A DNA stretch of 52,826 nucleotides. It comes from Acidobacteriaceae bacterium. GTDB lineage: Bacteria > Acidobacteriota > Terriglobia > Terriglobales > Acidobacteriaceae. The stretch spans positions 1 to 52,826 of the forward strand of contig JANXUR010000070.1 of assembly GCA_025356095.1 (NCBI GenBank). The letters are read 5' to 3'. This document shows positions 24,424 to 32,812 of the stretch, in pieces. Position 1 is the stretch's first letter. Each line of letters opens with the position of its first letter. Both the position numbers and the translations under genes were made by a program. The notes beneath the pieces are model-generated. The model saw nothing but the letters and a program-made list of their open reading frames with translations. It made no database searches and was not told the DNA's origin.

Positions 24424-25206
24424 TTGACCATCTCTGATGAAAATTTGTGTGTGGTGCTGGTAGCAACCCGCAACCCTTTGAATATCGGCGCAGCAGCGCG
24501 TGCCATGAGCAACTTTGGTTCTTCGCGCTTACGGCTGGTCACCCCGTTTGGTCCCGCGCTCGAGCGGGCGCAGTCGGCGGTGGGTGCTGCCAGTGTGCTG
24601 GCGAGAGCAGAAGAGTTCGCCAGCGTGGCGGATGCGGTGGCGGATTGCACGTTGGTGGTGGGTACGGGGTCGGCGAGCCGACGCAATCCGGCGATACCGG
24701 TGGTGGAACTGCCGGAGGCGGCAGTGCAGGTGCGCGAGCACGTTGCCGGGAATCCCGCGTACAGCCGCGTGGCGCTGGTGTTTGGGTCGGAAAAGCGGGG
24801 ACTTTCGAACACTGAGCTCAATTTCTGCCAGTGGATTTTGCGCATTCCCACCAGTGCGGAGAACGATTCGATGAATCTGGGACAGGCCGTGGCGGTGTGC
24901 CTGTATGCCATTGCCTGCACAAACAAGCCAGATGCTGCGCGCGCAGCGAAAGCTCGACCGGAGGCACATGAGGACGCCAGGGCTGAGACTCGCGCCAGCG
25001 GGGCAGAGCGTGAGCGCTTGCAGGGTTTGTTGCAGGAGTGTCTGGAACTGAGCGGCTATTTGACGCGCGACACTGGTGCGCTGGTGCAGTCGCAGAATCG
25101 GCAACTGATTCAAAGTGCGGAACTTTCCTCGCAGCAAGTCGAGCACCTGCTGGGCATGTTGCGCAAGATGCTGTGGAAGATGAAGAAAGTTGCCAGCGAG
25201 AGCTAG
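24424..25206 (+). CDS. SpoU/TrmH-family RNA 2'-O-methyltransferase (TrmJ-like)
   Basis: Protein of 260 residues with the SPOUT knot. Motif 1 is ATRNPLNIGAAARAMSNFG with the conserved Asn and Arg, motif 2 LVFGSEKRGLSN, motif 3 SMNLGQAVAVCLY (the trefoil knot binding SAM). The C-terminal extension (residues about 175-260) is helical with an Ala/Glu-rich linker, as in TrmJ, which methylates tRNA position 32. The start is TTG at 24424; no ATG is in frame near it and the ribosome binding site is weak. Alone on this strand between divergent HAD and galactosidase genes. Confidence 0.85.
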   Translation: MTISDENLCVVLVATRNPLNIGAAARAMSNFGSSRLRLVTPFGPALERAQSAVGAASVLARAEEFASVADAVADCTLVVGTGSASRRNPAIPVVELPEAAVQVREHVAGNPAYSRVALVFGSEKRGLSNTELNFCQWILRIPTSAENDSMNLGQAVAVCLYAIACTNKPDAARAAKARPEAHEDARAETRASGAERERLQGLLQECLELSGYLTRDTGALVQSQNRQLIQSAELSSQQVEHLLGMLRKMLWKMKKVASES

Positions 25207-25351
25207 CGCATCCGCTTGAGCGTGAGAAGCGTCCTACGTCTTGATCTTGTACGGCCGGTGAAGGTGCAGTTTGGCAAGCAGTGAGGAGCGGACAAGCGGC
25301 GAAGTGGCGTGGGGCGGAATGTGGGGAAGCGCAGAGAGGTATTTCCGACTG

Positions 25352-25380
25352 GGCCTTAAATTGGTTACAGTGTTAAGGCC
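25352..25380. promoter_or_regulatory. inverted repeat directly abutting the galactosidase start codon
   Basis: GGCCTTAA at 25352-25359 and TTAAGGCC at 25373-25380 are perfect 8-bp complements with a 13-nt loop; the right arm ends one base before the ATG at 25381. AAGG inside the right arm is the nearest ribosome-binding-like sequence. It may be a protein operator or an RNA hairpin blocking initiation. Confidence 0.5.
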
Positions 25381-27633
25381 ATGAGAACACAAAAACTTCG
25401 CGCCCTTGCAGCCGTCGCTGTCTTTGCCGTTTCACTTTTCGCCACCTCTGCCGCTTATGCCGCTGTTGAAGCGGCCAAGGCGAGCATTACATTTGACGCG
25501 CAGTCCAAGGTGTTTCGGCTGGATGCGGCGGGCGTCTCTTACGCATTCGGAATCAACGATCGCAACGAGTTGCAGCCGCTGTACTGGGGCGCACGGCTTG
25601 CGGCGAGTGACGCGCTTCCGCCCGCGCACACTTTTCCTGATCACGCTTCATTTGACCTGACCCAGACCACAACTCCGCAGGAGTTTGCGGGATGGGGGGC
25701 AGGGCTGTATGTGGAGCCAGCGCTGAAGTTGACGTTCCCCGACGGCAATCGCGACCTGGTGCTGCACTATGTGTCGCATCAGACGACGGGTAATGCACTG
25801 ATTGTTTCGATGAAGGATGTTCAGCGCGACATTCTGGTTGCGCTGAAGTATGAGATTGACCCAGCCACAGGAATTCTAGGCCGTTCGGCGGTGATTGAGA
25901 ACCGGACCAAGGATGCGGTGGTGCTGGAGCAGGCCGCAGCTGCCACATGGACGTTACCCAGCGACAAGAACTACACACTGTTTTATTTGACGGGACGTTG
26001 GGCGGGGGAAACGCAGTTGCAGCGCGAGGCGATTCACGAAGGCGCGCGAGTGCTGGAAAGCCGCCGGGGTTCCACTGGGCACCAGAACAATCCGTGGTTC
26101 GCCATTGAGCGCGGTGTCGGCGGGGACGAGGATTCGGGGGACGTGTGGTTTGGCGCGCTGGCTTGGAGCGGCTCGTGGCGCATCACCGTGGAAGAGGATC
26201 AATTGGAGCGGGTGAAGGTCACGGGTGGTTTTAATCCCTTTGACTTCGGCTATACCCTTGCCGCTGGCGCTCAGTTGGCCACACCGGTGTTCTATGGCGG
26301 ATATACGCATGAGGGCATGGGCGAGGCTTCGCGGATTTTACATCGCTTTGAGCTGACGACAATCCTGCCGCAAGCGCCTGCACCCAAGCCGCGGCCGGTG
26401 ATCTACAACTCATGGGAAGCCACGGAGATGAATGTGGATGAGCCGGGTCAGGTGGCCTTGGCGGAGAAGGCAGCCAGTATAGGTGTAGAGCGCTTTGTGA
26501 TGGACGATGGCTGGTTCGGCCAGCGTAAGACGGATCACGCCGGGTTGGGCGATTGGTATGTGAATCCAGATAAATTTCCGCACGGATTGAAGCCGCTGAT
26601 AGACAAAGTTCATGGCCTCGGCATGGACTTTGGACTGTGGGTGGAGCCGGAGATGGTGAACCCGGATAGTGATCTTTATCGCAAGCACCCGGATTGGGTG
26701 ATCCACTTTACGGGAAGGCCGCGCACCGAGGGGCGAACCCAGATGGTGCTGAACTTGGCAAGACCGGACGTCCGGGAGTATGTGCTTGGTTTTCTTGACA
26801 AGCTACTGTCGGAGAATCAAATTGCTTTTCTTAAGTGGGACTATAACCGTAACTGGTCTGAGCCGGGCTGGCCCGCTGTGGGCAATGCTGAGCAGAAACA
26901 ACTGTATGTGAAGTACACCCAGAACTTATACGGTATTCTGGCGGAGCTACGAGCGAAACATCCCGGAGTAGAGATAGAATCCTGCTCGGGCGGCGGGGGC
27001 CGAGTGGATCTCGGCATTTTGCATTACACGGATGAAGTGTGGCCTTCGGATAATACCGATCCGTTTGATCGTTTGAGTATTCAGAATGGCTATACCTATG
27101 CTTACACTCCGGGCGCGATGATGGCGTGGGTGACGGACTCGCCGAACTGGGCGAATCGTCGGACGACTTCGCTGGAGTACCGGATGCTGTCTTCTATGCA
27201 GGGCGGGCTGGGAATTGGCGCAAACTTGAATAAGTGGCAAGCGGAAGACTTTGCTACTGCCAAGCGGCTGATCGCGGCGTATAAGAGCGTGCGTGAGACG
27301 GTGCAGCACGGGTCGTTGTATCGGCTGATTTCGCCGGTGGGCGGAAGCGAGCAGTCGGTGACGGAGTCGGTCTCGCCCGATAAGTCGCAAGCTGTGGTTT
27401 TTGCGTTTCTGCACTCCAGTTCGCTGCTGTATCCGTACCCTACGATTCGGTTGCGGGGGCTGGATGCTGCGGCTGAATATCGGCTAGATTGGATTGAGGG
27501 CAAGGCTGCGCAGCCTGTGCCAGCCAGCGCCAGCGGAGCTTTCTGGATGTCGCATGGGGTAGATGCGCTCCTATTCGGCGATTTTCAGGCAGCAGGATTT
27601 ACTTTGACGCAAGTAAGTGGAAAGGGTAAGTAG
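25381..27633 (+). CDS. secreted GH36 alpha-galactosidase
   Basis: Protein of 750 residues. Signal peptide LRALAAVAVFAVSLFATSAAYA, then an N-terminal beta-sandwich and a (beta/alpha)8 barrel. GH36 signatures: FVMDDGWFG, LWVEPEMVNPDSDLY, then FLKWDYNRNWSEPG, where Asp487 is the catalytic nucleophile, and DEVWPSDNTDPFDR, where Asp557 is the acid/base. ESCSGGGGRVDLGI is the substrate-binding turn. It hydrolyses alpha-1,6-galactosides such as melibiose or raffinose. With a signal peptide it should act outside the cytoplasm. The next gene starts 4 nt after its stop, so they are co-transcribed. Confidence 0.92.
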   Translation: MRTQKLRALAAVAVFAVSLFATSAAYAAVEAAKASITFDAQSKVFRLDAAGVSYAFGINDRNELQPLYWGARLAASDALPPAHTFPDHASFDLTQTTTPQEFAGWGAGLYVEPALKLTFPDGNRDLVLHYVSHQTTGNALIVSMKDVQRDILVALKYEIDPATGILGRSAVIENRTKDAVVLEQAAAATWTLPSDKNYTLFYLTGRWAGETQLQREAIHEGARVLESRRGSTGHQNNPWFAIERGVGGDEDSGDVWFGALAWSGSWRITVEEDQLERVKVTGGFNPFDFGYTLAAGAQLATPVFYGGYTHEGMGEASRILHRFELTTILPQAPAPKPRPVIYNSWEATEMNVDEPGQVALAEKAASIGVERFVMDDGWFGQRKTDHAGLGDWYVNPDKFPHGLKPLIDKVHGLGMDFGLWVEPEMVNPDSDLYRKHPDWVIHFTGRPRTEGRTQMVLNLARPDVREYVLGFLDKLLSENQIAFLKWDYNRNWSEPGWPAVGNAEQKQLYVKYTQNLYGILAELRAKHPGVEIESCSGGGGRVDLGILHYTDEVWPSDNTDPFDRLSIQNGYTYAYTPGAMMAWVTDSPNWANRRTTSLEYRMLSSMQGGLGIGANLNKWQAEDFATAKRLIAAYKSVRETVQHGSLYRLISPVGGSEQSVTESVSPDKSQAVVFAFLHSSSLLYPYPTIRLRGLDAAAEYRLDWIEGKAAQPVPASASGAFWMSHGVDALLFGDFQAAGFTLTQVSGKGK

Positions 27634-27637
27634 ATAT

Positions 27638-28642
27638 ATGCCAGTAAACAGCCGAGAGATCCGGTTAGCGTCACGCCCGAAAGGGATGCCTACCGCCGAT
27701 AACTTTACCATGACCACCACCGAGTTGCCGTCGCTACAAGCGGAGCAAGTGCTGGTGCGCAATTTATTCATGTCGGTAGATCCGTATATGCGCGGACGGA
27801 TGAATGATGCACGCTCCTATGTGCCGCCATTTGCCTTGGGTGAACCGTTGCAGGGCGGGGTGGTGAGCGAAGTGGTGGAGTCGCGGGCGGAGGGGTTCAA
27901 GCCCGGCGATGTTGTGCTTTCTATGTTTGGCTGGCGGGAGTATGCCATTGCGACGCCTAGGGATTTGCGGATCGTGAGCCGTGAGATCGAGCCGCTGTCT
28001 GTGTATCTAGGCACGCTGGGCATGACTGGAATGACTGCCTGGGCTGGACTGACTATGGTGGATGCCAAGGCTGGGGATGTGGTTTACATCTCTGGCGCGG
28101 CGGGAGCGGTAGGTAATGTGGCAGGGCAACTTGCCAAGCTGCGTGGCTGCCGCGTGATTGGGTCAGCAAGCTCAGACGCGAAGATCAAGTTTCTGCTGGA
28201 TGAGTGCGGCTTTGACGTGGCCTTCAACTACCGGACGCAATCGGTGGCAGAGGGATTGAAGGCGTCGGCGCCGGACGGCATTGATGTGTACTTTGACAAC
28301 GTCGGCGGCGAGACGCTGGAAGCTGCGCTGACGGCGATGCGGGTGCATGGCCGCATCATTGCGTGCGGTAGCATCTCTGGCTACAACAACGAAGCGCCCG
28401 CACCCGGCCCACGCAACATGATGTACTTCATCAGCAAACGGCTAACGATGAAGGGACTGATTGTAAGTGACTGGATGGACCGTCAGGGCGAGTTTGTGAA
28501 GGAAGTTGGCGGCTACTACAAGGCGGGTAAGATCAGGGACAAGGAAACCGTGGTGCAGGGTATTGAGAACGCGGTGGGCGCGTTCCGCGGGCTGTTTGAG
28601 GGCGATAACATTGGCAAGATGGTGGTGCAGTTAGCGAAGTAG
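27638..28642 (+). CDS. MDR-family NADP-dependent oxidoreductase (CurA/leukotriene B4 reductase-like)
   Basis: Protein of 334 residues. The MDR reductase pattern is clear: LFMSVDPYMRGRMND, VLSMFGWREYAIA, the dinucleotide-binding loop ISGAAGAVGNVAGQLAKLRG, FDVAFNYRTQ and GRIIACGSISGYNN. There are no zinc ligands, as expected for prostaglandin/leukotriene and CurA-type ene reductases, which reduce an alkenal/alkenone double bond using NADPH. It follows the alpha-galactosidase gene after 4 nt with AAAGGG just upstream; a physiological connection is not obvious. The tmRNA gene converges from the other side. Confidence 0.88.
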   Translation: MPVNSREIRLASRPKGMPTADNFTMTTTELPSLQAEQVLVRNLFMSVDPYMRGRMNDARSYVPPFALGEPLQGGVVSEVVESRAEGFKPGDVVLSMFGWREYAIATPRDLRIVSREIEPLSVYLGTLGMTGMTAWAGLTMVDAKAGDVVYISGAAGAVGNVAGQLAKLRGCRVIGSASSDAKIKFLLDECGFDVAFNYRTQSVAEGLKASAPDGIDVYFDNVGGETLEAALTAMRVHGRIIACGSISGYNNEAPAPGPRNMMYFISKRLTMKGLIVSDWMDRQGEFVKEVGGYYKAGKIRDKETVVQGIENAVGAFRGLFEGDNIGKMVVQLAK

Positions 28643-28738
28643 CGGGAGAAGTGGTGGGAGAAGTGGTGAGCATTCTGCCGCTCACTGCGGCCGGCATGCT
28701 AGTCGGCGGCGCAGTTCTCCATGAGAGTTTGGGGGCTT

Positions 28739-29103
28739 TGGTGGAGGCGGCGGGAGTCGAACCCGCGTCCGAAGAAGTAGTCAGACAGGAGCCTACATGC
28801 TTAGTCCGTTCATGCCTTTGGCATTACCCAAAGACGTTCGCCGTACGCGCTCAGAGCGGACAAGAAACGCGGACGACTAGCCTGAATGTCTCACTTAAGC
28901 GCCCAGACGTAGCGCAAAAGCCAGCTCACCGTATGACGTCTGTATGCAGCCCATGAGCAAAGCCGCAAGAGACGGCAACTTAATTAATTAAGCTGCGTAG
29001 GCCAGTTCAGTGTTGGCAACTGTTGTTTTGCACCAGTTTCGGTCGAATGCGCACCGGCATGCCTCCTAACCGCTAGCGTCCCCGTCGAAACCGTGACGCC
29101 CCC
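28739..29103 (-). ncRNA. ssrA: transfer-messenger RNA (ssrA)
   Basis: Minus-strand RNA of 365 nt. The 5' end GGGGGCG pairs with CGCCTCC before the encoded ACCA, forming a tRNA-like acceptor with one G-T pair. GGTTCGACTCCCGCC is the T-arm near the 3' end. The tag frame lies at 28991-29029 and reads KTTVANTELAYAA with stop TAA at 28988-28990; the first residue depends on the exact resume codon, which I cannot fix. The segment after TTAATTAATTAA is GC-rich and pseudoknot-like. The RNA rescues stalled ribosomes by tagging the nascent protein for degradation. It is the only stable RNA gene found here. Confidence 0.92.
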
Positions 29104-29319
29104 ATGATGCAGTAAAACGGTTAATGGCGCAAACCTCGCCCTCCTGTCAAAAAAGGCGAAGCCGCAGCGGGGATCCGCGAACGGATTTCCCACTTCTTCT
29201 ATTTTCGGCGCGTAGGCGGCTTAAGTCAACCACCAATGCGCTGGTGCGCGACCAAATTACCGCAGCCCGAAGCCGCCAGCATCCTCATTTCTGGAAGTTT
29301 AGGGTGTAAAATCTCGCCC

Positions 29320-31542
29320 ATGGACGCTCGCACTCCCCCGATTGGTCGCATCATTTCGCACTATGTAATTCTCGACCTGATTGGCCGGGGGGGCATGGGT
29401 GAGGTGTATCGTGCGCAAGACATCAAGTTGCCGCGCGAAGTCGCCATCAAGTTGCTGCCCCAGGATGTGGGGGACGGAAGAGTGGCGCCGGGGCGTTTTG
29501 AGCGTGAGGCGGCGGCGGTCGCGATGCTCAACCACCCCAACATTGTCACCATCCATGAATTTGGAACTGATGGCGAAACCCAGTTTATGGTGATGGAGTA
29601 CATCCGGGGCAAGACGCTGGCCGAGTTGCTGCAAGGACGGCGACTATCGGTGGAAGAGGTCCTGCAGTGGGCCATCCCGGTTGCGGACGCCTTACAACAG
29701 GCGCACAAGCGAGGAGTCATTCATCGCGATTTGAAGCCCGGTAACGTGATGGTTACGCCCGAAGGCGTGGTGAAGGTATTGGATTTTGGCTTGGCCAAGC
29801 AAACCGACGTGGCGACCGTTAGCTCCAGCGACCCATTCGGCCAAACCGAGCCCATGATTACACGCCCCGGCGTGGCGCTCGGCACCCTGGCCTATATGTC
29901 GCCGGAGCAGTCGCAGGGCCGGAACGCAGACGCCCGCTCAGACGTATTTTCCTTTGGGGTGATGCTTTTCGAGATGCTAAGCGGGCAACGCCCGTTTGTG
30001 GGGGGTGACGTCGCCTCGTTTGTGAACCATCTTAACTTTAGCGCTCCGCGCAATGTAGCCGAGTTTTACGCCGACACACCGCTATGGCTGGTTGATTTGG
30101 TAGAGCACATGATCGCAAAGCTGCCAGAAGACCGGATGCAGAGCATGGCGGCGGTGGCAGAGCGCTTACGGTTGGGGCCGCAAGGAACCACGGCCGGGGT
30201 TCCCGTGCGGGCGCGAATCGCGGGGCTGACGGTACGCCGTATGCTGGGGCGACACCAGCAGACGAGTTTGATTGTGGGGGCTGTGTTGTTGCTCGTTATC
30301 GCTGGCCTTAGTTGGGCGGGTCTGCGCGCCGGGTGGCCGCACCGGCTTCCCCCCGCAGGAGACCCGTTTGCCTTGCTTCAGGCAGCACGGGAAGACCTGC
30401 GGCACTACGATAAAGAAGGCCGGGCGGAACACGCGGTGGGCCTATTGAAACAGGCAATCGCGGTGCGGCCGGACTACGCGGCGGCGTACGCAGGATTGAC
30501 TGAAGCTTACTATCGGCGCTTTCGCGAGACGCTCGACCACAGGTGGCTCGATCAGGCGCAAGAATCGTCCGACACAGCGCTGCGGGAAAACAGTGAGCTG
30601 GCAGCCTCCCACGCCGCGAAGGGACTGGTGGAGTTCGCGCACCAACGGATGGGGTCTGCGGAAAAAGAGTTCATGACCGCCGAGAACATGGACCTGAATA
30701 ACGGCGAATGGCACTTCTGGCAGGCAGTGGTCTATGACGCTACGAATCAACAAGACCGAGCATCGGCGGAACTGGCGCAAGCCCAGAGGTTGCAACCCGA
30801 CGACTGGAAGATTTGGCTGGAGCAGGGACAAAACCAACTGCAGAGCGGCCAATTCGATGCCGCTGCCAAGAGCTGGGAAAGAGCTCTGCAACTGGAGCCT
30901 GACAATGTTCTGGCGTTGCGCAATCTGGGCGGAGCCTATATTCGGCTGGAGCGCTATTCCGACGCCGCCAGCATCTTGCAGCAAGCGCTGGCGATTCGAG
31001 ACCATCCAGATACCTGGATCAATCTAGGTGCGGTAAGGTTTCTGCAAAGGCGTTACGAGGAAGCGGCACGTGCATTCCAGAAGGGAATTGACCTAGAGTC
31101 GGATCGGTTCGAGGACTGGGGAGCGCTGGGCGATGCCTACCGCTGGCAACCCGGGCGCAGCGCTGACTCGATTCAAGCATTTCAGCACGCCATTCGGCTG
31201 TTGCGCCCTGGACTGGAGCGGGAGCCTGCCCGTTCGGACTTACGCGCGCTGGCGGCGAACTATCTTGCTAAGTCCGGTGATAAGTCGGGGGCGTTGGCGG
31301 AGTTAGCCCGAGTGGAGAGCATCCCGCAAAAAAATCCCGATGTACTGTTGACTGAGGCGGTTGCGTATGAGGTCTGTGGCCAGCGCTCAGTAGCCCTGGA
31401 CCGGCTAAAGCTCGCTATGGCGCAAGGCCTTAGCTTGACAGACATGCGGAACGACCCCGACTTAGACCGGTTGCGACAAGATGAGGGATACATACAGGCG
31501 GTGGCATCCCGGCAAGATAGTCTGCCGCCATCGAATCGCTGA
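29320..31542 (+). CDS. transmembrane Ser/Thr protein kinase with C-terminal TPR-like repeats
   Basis: Protein of 740 residues. The kinase domain has the Gly loop GRGGMGEVYRA at 22-32, catalytic Lys44 (VAIKLL), HRDLKPGNVMV with Asp137, DFGLAKQ and the SPEQSQG P+1 loop. A single membrane helix (LIVGAVLLLVIAGLSWAGL, 317-335) separates it from an extracellular Tyr/Ala-rich part with helical repeats of the TPR kind (DPNVLALRNLGGAYIRLERY-like segments around residues 530-640). Such kinases sense outer signals and phosphorylate intracellular targets. An ATG at 29320 is chosen because MDARTPPIG precedes the kinase fold directly. It may be transcribed with or near the unrecognised gene at 31717. Confidence 0.88.
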   Translation: MDARTPPIGRIISHYVILDLIGRGGMGEVYRAQDIKLPREVAIKLLPQDVGDGRVAPGRFEREAAAVAMLNHPNIVTIHEFGTDGETQFMVMEYIRGKTLAELLQGRRLSVEEVLQWAIPVADALQQAHKRGVIHRDLKPGNVMVTPEGVVKVLDFGLAKQTDVATVSSSDPFGQTEPMITRPGVALGTLAYMSPEQSQGRNADARSDVFSFGVMLFEMLSGQRPFVGGDVASFVNHLNFSAPRNVAEFYADTPLWLVDLVEHMIAKLPEDRMQSMAAVAERLRLGPQGTTAGVPVRARIAGLTVRRMLGRHQQTSLIVGAVLLLVIAGLSWAGLRAGWPHRLPPAGDPFALLQAAREDLRHYDKEGRAEHAVGLLKQAIAVRPDYAAAYAGLTEAYYRRFRETLDHRWLDQAQESSDTALRENSELAASHAAKGLVEFAHQRMGSAEKEFMTAENMDLNNGEWHFWQAVVYDATNQQDRASAELAQAQRLQPDDWKIWLEQGQNQLQSGQFDAAAKSWERALQLEPDNVLALRNLGGAYIRLERYSDAASILQQALAIRDHPDTWINLGAVRFLQRRYEEAARAFQKGIDLESDRFEDWGALGDAYRWQPGRSADSIQAFQHAIRLLRPGLEREPARSDLRALAANYLAKSGDKSGALAELARVESIPQKNPDVLLTEAVAYEVCGQRSVALDRLKLAMAQGLSLTDMRNDPDLDRLRQDEGYIQAVASRQDSLPPSNR

Positions 31543-31576
31543 CTCAAAAAATAGATACTGCGTCCTGCAAAATTGC

Positions 31577-31605
31577 TTGACTTAGCTTCGGATTAAGGGT
31601 CTACT
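31577..31605 (+). promoter_or_regulatory. weak candidate promoter
   Basis: TTGACT (31577-31582) is followed after 17 nt by TCTACT (31600-31605). The -35 box is good, the -10 box poor. It lies 111 nt upstream of the gene at 31717, which has AAAGGAG at good spacing. Confidence 0.3.
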
Positions 31606-31716
31606 TTCGGGCAGTAGTATCTTGTCTAGGTAGGTCGCCTGCTGTTATAAAAAGCGGCCGTAAAGCTGGTTGTTACTCTTCTATTCTGCTATCTGCGGGC
31701 ATAAAGGAGATTCTGC

Positions 31717-32439
31717 ATGTCGGTTTATCTGCTAAACCTTAGGTTTGACGCCAGTCACCTGGCCGATGGAAACTTTGATTCCTCGCCTGCCGGCAATAAC
31801 CTGAACAGAAGCCTGCTGTGGCTCAAATATGGCCCGAATGGCCTTCCGGCTGATGTGGTAGATTCATTCGCCCCGGTGACTCACCCGTTAAAGGAGCAGG
31901 ACTGGAGTCCTGTGAGCGTTACCACAAGTGCATTGCACCTGAATAATGGCGACTATCTGGTGGTGCGGATGTTCCCGGTGGTGAAGCCCAACACGCTGTC
32001 GCTAAAACTGACAGTCGTGTTCGGCCGGGGAACCACAAGCCCGGACGTGTTCACCAATTTGCAGTCGCCATTCTCAGATGGTGGACGTGCTTTGGCCTTG
32101 TTGGACAATTCCTCGCCCGCTGGCGTGGCGTCCACCGATGGTGTGGCTTGGACCTATTGCCTCGGCAGGGTTAACGCTGATCCGAACAATGGAGCGGAGT
32201 ACGCCATGAATGTGGGAGCCGTGGTTTCCCCAACGGCTGGTCAAGTGGCCATTTTTGCCAGTACGATCCCCATTCACACCGGTGGCGGAGGAAGCAGAAC
32301 AAAACCATTCGATGCAATCGAGGACTTATTGTCTGGCGGTGTGGCGGCGGTGCTTGGCATTGTGACCTTTGTGGTTGGAGCGCTGGCCTTATGGAGGGCG
32401 CAGCGCATTTTGGCTAAAGCCAACAGCTTAAAGAAGTGA
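31717..32439 (+). CDS. unrecognised protein with C-terminal membrane anchor
   Basis: Protein of 240 residues, not assignable to a family. Residues 1-185 look like an all-beta domain: alternating hydrophobic strands (DYLVVRMFPVV, TLSLKLTVVFG, GQVAIFASTIPI), few Lys/Glu, many Asn/Ser/Gly/Pro, and a WTYCLGRV motif with the only Cys. A Gly-rich linker (HTGGGGSRTKPF) follows. Residues about 210-230 (VAAVLGIVTFVVGALALW) are one membrane helix, ending in a basic tail RAQRILAKANSLKK. There is no signal peptide, so the beta domain would face the cytoplasm or the N-terminus is translocated in an unusual way. RBS AAAGGAG at 31703-31709. No neighbour explains it. Confidence 0.7.
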   Translation: MSVYLLNLRFDASHLADGNFDSSPAGNNLNRSLLWLKYGPNGLPADVVDSFAPVTHPLKEQDWSPVSVTTSALHLNNGDYLVVRMFPVVKPNTLSLKLTVVFGRGTTSPDVFTNLQSPFSDGGRALALLDNSSPAGVASTDGVAWTYCLGRVNADPNNGAEYAMNVGAVVSPTAGQVAIFASTIPIHTGGGGSRTKPFDAIEDLLSGGVAAVLGIVTFVVGALALWRAQRILAKANSLKK

Positions 32440-32812
32440 GGCTATTTGCAGGGTTGCTCCGGTGGGCAAACCGAGACCTGCGGTTTGTAATCGTGAGAGG
32501 GTTTCCGTAAGGCGAAGTTGGACGTGTAAAGAATAACTGTCTGCTGCAGCGCATGCGGCTGGCCCGAGTTGGCTTAGCGTTTGACGCACTGCATGGCTTC
32601 ACCTGTCTGCCGGAACCTTCCTGCATCCAACAGCGCTCGCCAACATCTCATAGAAGAGTTCGTCTAAACTGTGGAGACGCGACAGGCGGGTTGTGCAGGC
32701 AAAAACCCTGCAGCTCACCGCGCGATATCCGTGATAACGAGTGGGATTTGTTGGAGATGGGGCGATTGAAGGCGGAAGGATTGCGGAGGGCTGCGATTGG
32801 CCGCGCCACCCG
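32440..32812. other. intergenic stretch upstream of bshC
   Basis: About 370 nt with no convincing gene. TGCAGG-CAAAAAC-CCTGCA at 32694-32712 (6-bp arms) is the only hairpin of note. A GTG at 32741 and an ATG at 32813 both open the frame of bshC; the residues between them show no homology to the family. Confidence 0.5.

Noticed and set aside
28651-28956. Plus-strand open frame over the tmRNA region
   Set aside because: It lies across the tmRNA gene on the other strand, has no domain, and its composition is explained by the RNA.
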